Below, in pieces: positions 1-5,381 of a stretch of 5,381 bases of DNA. Both the position numbers and the translations under genes were made by a program. The notes beneath the pieces are model-generated. The model ran no database searches. It was not told where the DNA came from and saw nothing but the letters and a program-made list of their open reading frames with translations. Every line of letters starts with the position of its first letter. The first letter of the stretch is position 1. The stretch is from CAXGUU01 sp964012875 (GTDB lineage Bacteria > Pseudomonadota > Gammaproteobacteria > Ga0077536): the NCBI GenBank assembly GCA_964012875.1, contig CAXGUU010000230.1, positions 1 to 5,381 of the forward strand. The letters are read 5' to 3'.

Positions 1-1
1 C

Positions 2-685
2 GCCGTCAACCCGGACTTCAACCCGCGCTATATCAGGCAGTCAAACCGCGGCGTTAGTGCGGCGCGCAACACCGGCATTGATTCGAGCATTCACGACTGG
101 ATTGCATTTCTCGACTCCGATGATGAATGGCGACCGCAAAAGCTGGAACTTCAGCTGTTGGCCGCAAATTCCGCGCACCGACCCCGCCTGGTACATTGCG
201 ACGAAACCTGGCTTCGACAAGGCAAGCCACTGGCGCAAAAGAAATACCACGCCAAACGCGGCGGCGATTTGTTCAAAGACTGCCTCGCCCGCTGTGTCAT
301 TTCACCCTCGGCCGCCCTGGTGCACAAGTCACTACTGGACTGCGTCGGGCACTTTGACGAATCATTGCCTGCAGCGGAGGATTATGACCTGTGGCTGCGA
401 ATCTGCGCCCAGGAATCAGTGGCATTCGTGCCGGAGCCGTTAGTGATCAAATACGGGGGGCATAACGACCAACTATCGCGCACCACCGCCGTCATCGATC
501 AGTATCGGATCACGGCGCTGGTAAAACTGCTTCGCGGTAACGCACTTAGAGAAACGCAGAAGATGATGACGCGCGCCATGTTGCAGAAAAAATACGACAT
601 CGTGCTTGCCGGCGCGCTCAAGCATGGCAACTCCGCCTTGGCAGACCAACTCAAAAAACTGTGCGCTGACACTCTGAATGCTTAA
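2..685 (+). CDS. Family 2 glycosyltransferase, C-terminal part (5' partial)
   Basis: This inverting GT-A fold glycosyltransferase would move a sugar from a nucleotide-sugar donor to an unknown acceptor in the cytoplasm. The frame is open from the first complete codon to the TAA at 683-685, giving 227 residues with the start outside the window. Visible family signatures are a SNRGVSAARNTGI segment (fragment residues 14-26), the WIAFLDSDDEW metal/nucleotide motif (33-43, with the DxD as D38-S39-D40), and AAEDYDLWLRI (124-134) carrying the likely catalytic-base acids E126/D127. Only some 30-50 N-terminal residues, with the first beta strand, should be missing. The tail after KYGGHNDQLSR (150-160) is helical and charged, with no membrane segments, so this is not a processive synthase. 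It overlaps the next gene by 8 bases, indicating co-transcription. The family call is firm. Substrate and product cannot be inferred. Confidence 0.95.
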   Translation, partial: AVNPDFNPRYIRQSNRGVSAARNTGIDSSIHDWIAFLDSDDEWRPQKLELQLLAANSAHRPRLVHCDETWLRQGKPLAQKKYHAKRGGDLFKDCLARCVISPSAALVHKSLLDCVGHFDESLPAAEDYDLWLRICAQESVAFVPEPLVIKYGGHNDQLSRTTAVIDQYRITALVKLLRGNALRETQKMMTRAMLQKKYDIVLAGALKHGNSALADQLKKLCADTLNA

Positions 686-1484
686 CCTGATCGTTGCATT
701 GCCGAGTGAAGCACGACCATTGATACGGCACTTCGGGCTGGTTGAACACGGTCAGCATCCATTCAAACACTATCTGGGTGACGCCATGCAGCTCGTCGTC
801 AGCGGCATCGGCATAGAAGCGGCAGCAGCAGCGACCGGATTCGCAGCAGCCATCACACCCCCAGACCGCTCCGTGCGATGGCTTAATGTCGGCACCTGCG
901 GACATGGTGATTACGAGATTGGTACGTTGGTCATGGCGGGGCGCGTTCGGCGCGCCGATGACAGCTGTAGTTGGTACCCAGGCGTTGCAGGCGGCATCGA
1001 TATCCCGACCGTTACGCTGGTATCGGTAAATGCGCCAGTGACAGACTACCCCGACGATTCCTGTTACGACATGGAAGGCTCGGGATTTGCGGCAGCCGCA
1101 ACAAAAATCGGGGGGCACGACTCAGTACACCTTCTGAAAATCGTATCCGACAATCACGAACATGGGATTGAAAATTTTTCACGTGAAAAGGTCGACAAGT
1201 TGATCAGCAATCGATTACCCGATATCGAAAGTTTCATTACTGACGCATGGCCGGATGGTTCGATACAGATCTCCGAAAGTGCCGAAGAGTGTTACGCAGC
1301 GATCGGCGCCGCGCTGAAATTTACCGTTGCCCAGCGCAACCGCCTGCAACGCTTGTGCACACGCCTGATCGCCCTTGGGGTAGAGCCAGCCGACCTGCTG
1401 AGCACAGCAAAAGCTGCGACCAGTGAAGACGTCTTTGCGCGACTCGAAGCGTTAAGGCAAGAACATTCACCCCCTTCTGTATGA
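678..1484 (+). CDS. MTAN-like nucleosidase/nucleoside phosphorylase (PNP_UDP_1 superfamily)
   Basis: A 268-residue soluble protein. The N-terminal VALPSEARPL puts a Glu at residue 11, where MTAN (MtnN/Pfs) has its catalytic-site Glu12. Next come a VSGIGIEAAAAAT glycine motif (41-53), LNVGTCGHG (69-77), a purine/ribose-site YDMEGSGFAAA (130-140, with M132-E133) and KIVSDN (154-159, with D158 matching the MTAN acid that protonates the base). These suggest N-glycosidic cleavage of a 5'-modified adenosine. The core is shorter than MTAN between residues 95 and 130. Residues about 195-268 form an extra helical C-terminal extension that ordinary MTAN (about 230 residues) lacks. The ATG at 678 is chosen because it places E11 correctly; it has no good Shine-Dalgarno site and overlaps the upstream gene by 8 bases. 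Its stop overlaps the next start (ATGA), so it is tightly coupled to the radical SAM gene. Superfamily is likely; the exact substrate is unknown. HpnG and true MtnN are less likely alternatives. Confidence 0.8.
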   Translation: MLNLIVALPSEARPLIRHFGLVEHGQHPFKHYLGDAMQLVVSGIGIEAAAAATGFAAAITPPDRSVRWLNVGTCGHGDYEIGTLVMAGRVRRADDSCSWYPGVAGGIDIPTVTLVSVNAPVTDYPDDSCYDMEGSGFAAAATKIGGHDSVHLLKIVSDNHEHGIENFSREKVDKLISNRLPDIESFITDAWPDGSIQISESAEECYAAIGAALKFTVAQRNRLQRLCTRLIALGVEPADLLSTAKAATSEDVFARLEALRQEHSPPSV

Positions 1485-2473
1485 ACATCGAAACCGTTTA
1501 CGTCGAACGCGGTGTGCGCGACCACGCACGCACCCAATCGATCATTGCGCGCTCAAACCCACGGCGGGTGATTGAAATTGAGCATTATGGCGAAGTGTTT
1601 AATCGGAAACGGCAAAATTTTCGCCACCAAAAAGCATCTCCCGCGCTCATCATCGGCCGCAAAACCGGACCGAAGCTTCTGCCCATTCCAGAGCAGCACG
1701 GGCTCGATGAAGATCCCGGGTATTACTTTTCGCACATGCTCAACTGCCTGTACGACTGCCGGTATTGTTTCCTGCAGGGCATGTTTCGCTCGGCCCACTA
1801 CCTCGTGTTCGTTAACTTCGAGGACTTCATTGACGAGATCGCTAACAAGGCCGGGCAAAGCGAGTCTCCCTGGTGGCTGTTTTCCGGCTACGATTGCGAC
1901 AGCCTCGCACTTGAGCCGGTCACTGCGTTTGCCGAACACTTTGTACCTGAGATTCAATGCCGGCCGCACGTCAAACTCGAGCTGCGCACGAAAAGCACCC
2001 AGGTCCGCTGGCTGTTGAATCACGATCCGAGCGAGAACATTGTCGTCGCCTATTCTCTGAATCCCGACGAGGTCTGTCGCCGCTATGAACACCGGGCGCC
2101 GCCGTTGTCGAGCCGTCTGCGCGCCCTCGCGGCGGTTCAGGCTGAGGGGTGGCCCATCGGGCTGCGCTTCGACCCGCTTATCCTGACGCCGGATTTCAAG
2201 CAGGTTTACGCGCGCTTTCTCGAACAAACGGCATCCGCCATCGATTGTGACAGAATTCACTCGATAACTGCCGGGTGTTTCAGATTGCCGCGCGATCAGT
2301 TCCGACGCATCGAGCGACTGTACCCGGAAGAGCCGCTCTTCGCGCAGGCTCTCGACGAAAGCTCAAAAGTCGTGACCTATGATGCCGCGGTGATCAACGA
2401 AATGCGTGACTGGATGCTAAACGAAATCGGCCGCCATTTCGGCACAAGGCATGCCGTGCAGATAATGGCTTAA
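1481..2473 (+). CDS. Spore photoproduct lyase-family radical SAM protein
   Basis: A 330-residue cytoplasmic radical SAM enzyme, close in length to Bacillus SplB (about 340). The [4Fe-4S] motif CLYDCRYC is canonical CX3CX2C (C89, C93, C96), within an SPL-type MLNCLYDCRYCFLQG segment (86-100). C139 in FSGYDCDSLALEP lies 43 residues after the third cluster Cys, the same spacing as C98 to C141 of B. subtilis SPL (from memory), where C141 donates hydrogen during repair of the thymine dimer called spore photoproduct. Y95 matches one of the two SPL active-site tyrosines, while the other is Phe here (F97). Later family-like segments are KLELRTKS (165-172), YSLNP (191-195), LRFDPLI (228-234) and VVTYDAAVINEMRDW (297-311). 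The ATG at 1481 lies in an ATGA overlap with the upstream stop, without a strong ribosome site. Family membership is firm. Whether it repairs spore photoproduct or does another radical reaction in a non-sporulating host is open. Confidence 0.9.
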   Translation: MNIETVYVERGVRDHARTQSIIARSNPRRVIEIEHYGEVFNRKRQNFRHQKASPALIIGRKTGPKLLPIPEQHGLDEDPGYYFSHMLNCLYDCRYCFLQGMFRSAHYLVFVNFEDFIDEIANKAGQSESPWWLFSGYDCDSLALEPVTAFAEHFVPEIQCRPHVKLELRTKSTQVRWLLNHDPSENIVVAYSLNPDEVCRRYEHRAPPLSSRLRALAAVQAEGWPIGLRFDPLILTPDFKQVYARFLEQTASAIDCDRIHSITAGCFRLPRDQFRRIERLYPEEPLFAQALDESSKVVTYDAAVINEMRDWMLNEIGRHFGTRHAVQIMA

Positions 2474-2479
2474 GCGATC

Positions 2480-3835
2480 GTGACCGCAATCGCGTTTTTC
2501 TGCTATCTCTCACTGATCGCCTGCATAGCAGTGCGGGCAGTCAGAGCGACCCACAACGTGGACGACTATCTCATCGGCGGCCGCAAGGTCGGCGGTGCCA
2601 TGGCCGGCCTCAGCGCCGGCGCTTCGGACATGAGCGGATGGCTGCTACTCGGGCTGCCCGGGCTAGCCGTCGCCGCACCAGTGGAAGCACTGTGGGTTGG
2701 CGCGGGCCTTGCACTGGGAACCTGGATCAACTGGCGTTTCGTAGCGAGAAAATTGCGCGAAGAAACCGGACGCTACGGCGTACTCACGATACCGTCATTT
2801 TTTCGCCGTCGATTCAAGACTCATGGCGGCGCTGTTCAGGCGTTGACGGCGGCAAGCATTCTGGTCTTTTTTACGCTCTACGCCGCCGCTGGCTTCGTCG
2901 CCGGCGGCAAACTGTTCAGCAGCGTATTCGACCTGTCCTATAGCAGCGCCGTAGTCATAGGCGCAGTGCTAATACTCGTGTACACATTGTGGGGAGGATT
3001 CCTTGCGGTCGTTTGGACCGATGCGCTTCAGGCCACCATGATGATAGGCGCCCTGGCCATCGTCACACTGTGCGCCGTCATTGACGGCCCGCCGACGGCT
3101 ACCATTCCAATTGTTATTGACGGTGACTTCGACTCCCTGGCCATTGCGTCCGCGCTCGCGTGGGGTCTTGGGTACATGGGCCAGCCCCACATTGTGACGC
3201 GGTTCATGGCCATGACTTCGCCCGACGCGGCCGCCCATGGCCAACGCATTGGCGTAACCTGGACGACCGCATGCCTGGCGCTTGCCATCGCCGTCGGAAT
3301 TTTCGCCGGCCCCATACTTGGGCCGCAGGCCGATCCCGAACGCGTATTCATCCTCGCCATCGAGCAATACCTGCCGCCACTGCTCGCCGGCATCTGCCTT
3401 GCGGCAGTGCTTGCAGCTATCATGAGCACCGCCGATTCTCAGCTGCTGATCACAGCGTCTGCTCTAGCCGAGGATCTGTTGCCTTACGACCCAAGCGCGA
3501 TTGATAGTTCCCGACGATTGCGCAATGGCCGCATCGCTGTCTTTGTCATTTGTTGCGCGGCATTGACCTTCGCACTCAATCCTGCTGCAGGTGTGTTCAG
3601 CCTGGTTGCATTCGCGTGGGCTGGCTTCGGCGCAACCGTTGGCCCCGCTCTGCTGATTGCGTTGCATGGCAGCACGAACTCAGGGGCGGGCTCACTCGGC
3701 GGTATTGCCACCGGCCTGGTCGTAGTCACCTGCTGGGACTGGTTACCGAATGATGGCTGGGGTATTTACGAGTTGTTACCCGGCTTTATTGCCGCCCTGC
3801 TCGTCAATATCGGAGTCAGTCGGTTCGTTCCGTAA
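2480..3835 (+). CDS. putP: Sodium:proline symporter, PutP type (SSS family)
   Basis: A 451-residue polytopic inner-membrane protein, similar over its whole length to E. coli PutP (502 residues), which couples Na+ entry to L-proline uptake. Diagnostic segments are DDYLIGGRKVGG (28-39; R35 matches PutP R40), SAGASDMSGWLLLGLPG (45-61; D50 and S52 match D55 and S57 of the Na+ site), WGGFLAVVWTDALQ (171-184), LGYMGQPHIVTRFMA (230-244), IMSTADSQLL (314-323; S316-T317 match the Na+ ligands S340-T341) and FAWAGFGATVGP (378-389). About 13 membrane helices are expected. It is short because the loop near 200-220 is reduced and the protein ends just after the last helix, without the cytoplasmic tail. The GTG start at 2480 is the first usable codon after the upstream TAA. 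Six bases separate it from the SPL gene, implying reinitiation. No putA is adjacent. Proline is the likeliest solute; a related amino acid or osmolyte remains possible. Confidence 0.92.
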   Translation: MTAIAFFCYLSLIACIAVRAVRATHNVDDYLIGGRKVGGAMAGLSAGASDMSGWLLLGLPGLAVAAPVEALWVGAGLALGTWINWRFVARKLREETGRYGVLTIPSFFRRRFKTHGGAVQALTAASILVFFTLYAAAGFVAGGKLFSSVFDLSYSSAVVIGAVLILVYTLWGGFLAVVWTDALQATMMIGALAIVTLCAVIDGPPTATIPIVIDGDFDSLAIASALAWGLGYMGQPHIVTRFMAMTSPDAAAHGQRIGVTWTTACLALAIAVGIFAGPILGPQADPERVFILAIEQYLPPLLAGICLAAVLAAIMSTADSQLLITASALAEDLLPYDPSAIDSSRRLRNGRIAVFVICCAALTFALNPAAGVFSLVAFAWAGFGATVGPALLIALHGSTNSGAGSLGGIATGLVVVTCWDWLPNDGWGIYELLPGFIAALLVNIGVSRFVP

Positions 3836-3946
3836 CGGCAGCCGCAAAAGACATTTTCCATCGTGGCCGTCGAACTCAATCGAGTGACCCGGGAGAACAA
3901 GGGAGGCCATGGCGCATGAACAACACTGTCGAACAAGTTGTACTAA

Positions 3947-4084
3947 AGCGCGCAGCCTCCGCGCTATGTCCGCGCCGTGCGTTTCGAATACGCCTTCACT
4001 GATCCGGAATCGCGGGCCCGCAGCGGAGAAATCTGGTCGCGCCGACCAGACGGCCGGTACTATCCACGCGTCAGCCTGAAGTGA
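3947..4084 (+). pseudogene. C-terminal remnant of a lipase maturation factor family gene (probable)
   Basis: The frame opens after a TAA at 3944-3946 and runs 45 codons to TGA at 4082-4084. It reads SAQPPRYVRAV, then FEYAFTDPESRARSG, then IWSRRPDGRYYPRVSLK. From memory, bacterial lipase maturation factor (LMF1/LMF2-like) proteins end with a PPRYVRA segment, a Y-x-FTD segment, then G-x-W-W-x-R, G-x-Y and P-x-[VT]-[ST]-L. All these landmarks occur here, in order and with plausible spacing, including the end at the family's usual C-terminus. The rest of the protein (several hundred residues with membrane helices) is absent: only 111 bases lie between putP and this stretch, and the frame upstream has stops at 3917 and 3944. 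No start codon with a ribosome site serves the frame. I infer the scar of a deleted gene. The match is by eye and the segment is short, so it is provisional. Confidence 0.5.
4032..4050. repeat. Perfect 8-bp inverted repeat with a 3-base loop
   Basis: TCTGGTCG (4032-4039) and CGACCAGA (4043-4050) are exact reverse complements around the loop CGC. No T run follows, so this does not look like an intrinsic terminator. It falls inside the decayed LMF-like frame. It could be a protein-binding palindrome, a stem in a long transcript, or a chance product of Arg-rich coding sequence. Confidence 0.45.
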
Positions 4085-4211
4085 TCACTGTCGAATCACT
4101 CAAAACGGCCCCTACACTTCCGCTGACGGGTCGACTTATCCGAATCGTGCTGTTCAGGCGCCAACGCCACCGCGAATATTGCTGCAACCGCTTCTAACAG
4201 AGACCCTTGAC

Positions 4212-4814
4212 ATGCATCTGATCTTCGTTGCCCTACTCAGCCTCAGCCTGATTGCCTGTTCCGGCGACCCTGCCGAGCTTCCACGGCTCGATGACGATGC
4301 CATAATTCTCGCATTCGGCGACAGCCTGACGCGCGGCACCGGTGCCGGGAAAGGCCAAAGCTATCCGGATGTACTCCAGCGTCTGAGCGGTCGAAAGGTC
4401 GTCAATGCTGGTATCCCCGGGGAGCAAACAGCAGCCGGATTGGAGCGCATTGCAAGGGTTCTGAACAAGCACGATCCTCAGTTACTCATTCTGTGTCACG
4501 GCGGCAACGACATGCTGCGAAAGAAAAGTATCGCCAAGGCCCAGCAGAACATTGAAAACATGATTGCCGAAGCCCGCGAACGTGGCATTCCTGTCGTCCT
4601 GCTCGGCGTGCCAAAGCCCGGCATTTTTTTAAGTTCGGCCGATTTCTACCAGGCCGCGGCCGAGCGTACGAATACCCCGTTGATCACGGACCTGATCAGC
4701 GACGTGCTCGGCGACGCCGGACTTAAATCCGACCCGGCTCATCCGAATGCGGCTGGCTACCAGTTTATAGCAGAAACAATCTATGAGGCCTTGCAGGATT
4801 ACGGCGCGCTTTAA
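4212..4814 (+). CDS. SGNH/GDSL-family esterase lipoprotein (TesA/arylesterase-like)
   Basis: A 200-residue serine hydrolase, probably an esterase or lysophospholipase anchored in the outer membrane facing the periplasm. A hydrophobic N-terminus ends in a lipobox, LIAC, with Cys16 as the predicted lipidated residue; Ser at +2 favours outer-membrane sorting by Lol. The mature part shows the SGNH blocks: FGDSLTRG (35-42, nucleophile S38), NAGIPGEQT (65-73, block II Gly), HGGND (96-100, oxyanion N99) and DPAHPNAAGY (174-183, catalytic D174 and H177). Length and order match E. coli TesA. The ATG at 4212 is preferred over an in-frame TTG at 4179 because it starts just before the signal peptide and has AGAG at 4199-4202, 9 bases upstream. 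Oddly, the n-region has no Lys or Arg. A run of seven T (4624-4630) lies in the gene but the frame is intact. Substrate is unknown. It appears to be transcribed alone. Confidence 0.92.
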   Translation: MHLIFVALLSLSLIACSGDPAELPRLDDDAIILAFGDSLTRGTGAGKGQSYPDVLQRLSGRKVVNAGIPGEQTAAGLERIARVLNKHDPQLLILCHGGNDMLRKKSIAKAQQNIENMIAEARERGIPVVLLGVPKPGIFLSSADFYQAAAERTNTPLITDLISDVLGDAGLKSDPAHPNAAGYQFIAETIYEALQDYGAL

Positions 4815-4905
4815 TTACCGGGCCAACCCCTGTTTCACGCCGTCGTGATAGATTACTCGCGCCGCTCGAGGCGCCACACTCCGAATCAACTCAACCGAGA
4901 GTCGT
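4815..4905. other. Intergenic spacer with two small hairpins upstream of the FKBP gene
   Basis: Two perfect 5-bp inverted repeats lie in this 91-base gap: TCACG/CGTGA (4835-4839 and 4844-4848, loop CCGT) and GCGCC/GGCGC (4859-4863 and 4870-4874, loop GCTCGA). Neither is followed by a T run, so neither is a convincing terminator for the esterase gene. A TAGATT at 4849-4854 is a weak -10 candidate without a matching -35. The start at 4906 is preceded by GAGAG at 4897-4901, a modest ribosome site with tight 4-base spacing. Confidence 0.35.
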
Positions 4906-5381
4906 ATGCATAAAGCAGCCATTGCACTGATCCTTTTACTCGCCGCCAGTCCGGCATTCGCGGAAGGTACGTCGCTTGAAACCGACAGTGAAAAATACAG
5001 CTACGCCATCGGTATCAACTTCGCACAAAGCCTGATGCGCCAGGGCGCGCCGATAGATCCCGACGCGATCTACATGGCCATTCGCGATGCCCTTGATGGT
5101 TCACAACCGCGCCTGTCTGCCGAGGACATGACCACTGCATTGCGCACCGAGGCGCAGAAAGCCGGCGAGCGCAAACGAGAAATGGCGACCAAGAATCTCG
5201 CAGCCGGTAAAGCGTACATGGAGACCAACGGCAAGAAAGACGGTGTCACAACCCTGCCCAATGGCATTCAATACGAGGTCGTCCGCAACGGCGACGGCAA
5301 GTCACCGAAATCGGAAGACCGAGTCAAAGTCCATTACGCCGGCACACTGATCGATGGACGCGAGTTCGACAGTTCCAAGCG
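4906..5381 (+). CDS. Exported FKBP-type peptidyl-prolyl isomerase, FkpA/Mip-like (3' partial)
   Basis: The gene encodes a periplasmic folding catalyst that interconverts cis and trans peptide bonds before proline; the window contains 158 codons. A Sec signal peptide (MHK, a hydrophobic core at 4-14, then SPAFA) should be cleaved after A19. Residues about 25-115 form the FKBP N-terminal dimerisation/chaperone domain, with YSYAIGINFAQSLMRQG (31-47) and long charged helices (85-110). The FKBP catalytic domain begins at LPNGIQYEVV (117-126) and reaches VKVHYAGTLIDGREFDSS (140-157), which holds Y144, F155 and D156, the counterparts of FKBP12 Y26, F36 and D37. The window ends inside this domain, so about 75-85 residues are missing. 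The ATG at 4906 gives a complete signal peptide. The gene has its own upstream spacer and is probably an independent unit. Family and location are firm; FkpA, MIP and FklB subtypes cannot be separated from the fragment. Confidence 0.95.
   Translation, partial: MHKAAIALILLLAASPAFAEGTSLETDSEKYSYAIGINFAQSLMRQGAPIDPDAIYMAIRDALDGSQPRLSAEDMTTALRTEAQKAGERKREMATKNLAAGKAYMETNGKKDGVTTLPNGIQYEVVRNGDGKSPKSEDRVKVHYAGTLIDGREFDSSK

Larger units (their letters stand above)
3836..4211 (+). other. 376-base region without an intact gene
   Basis: This gap separates the putP-ended operon from the esterase gene. It holds the probable lipase-maturation-factor remnant (3947-4084) and a perfect inverted repeat (4032-4050), both listed separately. 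A good Shine-Dalgarno-like GGGAGG at 3901-3906 stands 9 bases before an ATG at 3916. That frame stops after 28 codons (3916-4002) and encodes nothing recognisable, so it may belong to the decayed gene or be chance. A second ATG at 3909 opens a 56-codon frame to 4079 that is also unrecognised. I see no stem followed by a T run after putP, so no intrinsic terminator can be placed. A promoter for the esterase presumably lies between about 4085 and 4200, but I see no convincing -35/-10 pair. Confidence 0.6.

Noticed and set aside
57..443. 128-codon + strand frame overlapping the glycosyltransferase
   Set aside because: The overlapping frame from base 2 carries the GT2 signatures, and this one is rich in Trp, Cys, Arg and Pro, as out-of-frame translations often are.
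158..685. Glycosyltransferase starting at a TTG at 158
   Set aside because: The same frame is open to the window edge and the upstream codons encode essential GT2 motifs including DSDD, so the TTG is internal.
678..1484. Housekeeping MTA/SAH nucleosidase (mtnN)
   Set aside because: Catalytic positions match, but the shortened middle, the C-terminal extension and operon placement differ from ordinary MtnN, so no gene symbol is given.
1553..2260. Long open frame of 235 codons on the - strand
   Set aside because: It lies wholly opposite the SPL-like gene, whose motifs are unmistakable, and its translation shows no recognisable domain. It is a shadow frame of GC-rich coding DNA.
2..2473. Hopanoid cluster (HpnI glycosyltransferase, HpnG phosphorylase, HpnH radical SAM)
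   Set aside because: The combination of families looked similar, but the radical SAM protein has SPL-type motifs and C139 rather than HpnH features, and no squalene or hopene gene is seen. Upstream sequence outside the window could reopen the question.
3835..3870. Terminator after putP from ACGGC (3835-3839) pairing with GCCGT (3866-3870)
   Set aside because: The loop is 26 bases, the stem only 5 bp and no T run follows.
4151..4180. Sigma-70 promoter for the esterase (TGTTCA at 4151-4156, GAATAT at 4174-4179)
   Set aside because: Each hexamer matches consensus at only about three of six positions; spacing alone does not support it.
4815..4905. Sigma-E promoter for the FKBP gene, as known for E. 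coli fkpA
   Set aside because: No GGAACTT-like -35 with a TCTGA-like -10 is visible in the spacer.

Overview
The window reads as a gammaproteobacterial chromosome segment with fairly GC-rich coding. All six genes or gene fragments lie on the + strand. The Gram-negative assignment rests on an outer-membrane-type lipoprotein, a periplasmic FkpA/Mip-type isomerase and a PutP close to the enterobacterial form. I cannot name a genus. No tRNA, rRNA, insertion sequence, CRISPR array or integrase is visible.

Bases 2-3835 form one tightly packed block. A family 2 glycosyltransferase (5' end outside the window) overlaps by 8 bases an MTAN-like nucleosidase/phosphorylase. That gene overlaps by 4 bases (ATGA) a radical SAM protein of the spore photoproduct lyase (SPL) family. 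After 6 bases comes a GTG-started sodium:proline symporter of the PutP type. The junctions lack clear Shine-Dalgarno sites, so the block looks like a single translationally coupled operon whose promoter lies upstream of the window.

Bases 3836-4211 hold no intact gene. They contain a short open stretch that resembles the extreme C-terminus of bacterial lipase maturation factor (LMF) family proteins, probably the scar of a deleted gene. A perfect 8-bp inverted repeat lies inside it. Bases 4212-4814 encode a small SGNH/GDSL esterase with a lipoprotein signal. After a 91-base gap with two small hairpins, an exported FKBP-type prolyl isomerase begins at 4906 and runs off the window's end.

The most interesting part is the nucleosidase-SPL pair. 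SPL is known for repairing a UV lesion of dormant spores, yet this organism shows no sign of sporulating. The protein keeps the cluster cysteines and a cysteine at the exact spacing of the known hydrogen-donor cysteine. Its coupled partner keeps the catalytic acids of MTAN, an enzyme that can destroy 5'-deoxyadenosine, the by-product that inhibits many radical SAM enzymes. A two-gene module, an SPL-like enzyme plus a dedicated clean-up nucleosidase, is a testable hypothesis. Roles for the glycosyltransferase and the symporter in it are unknown.
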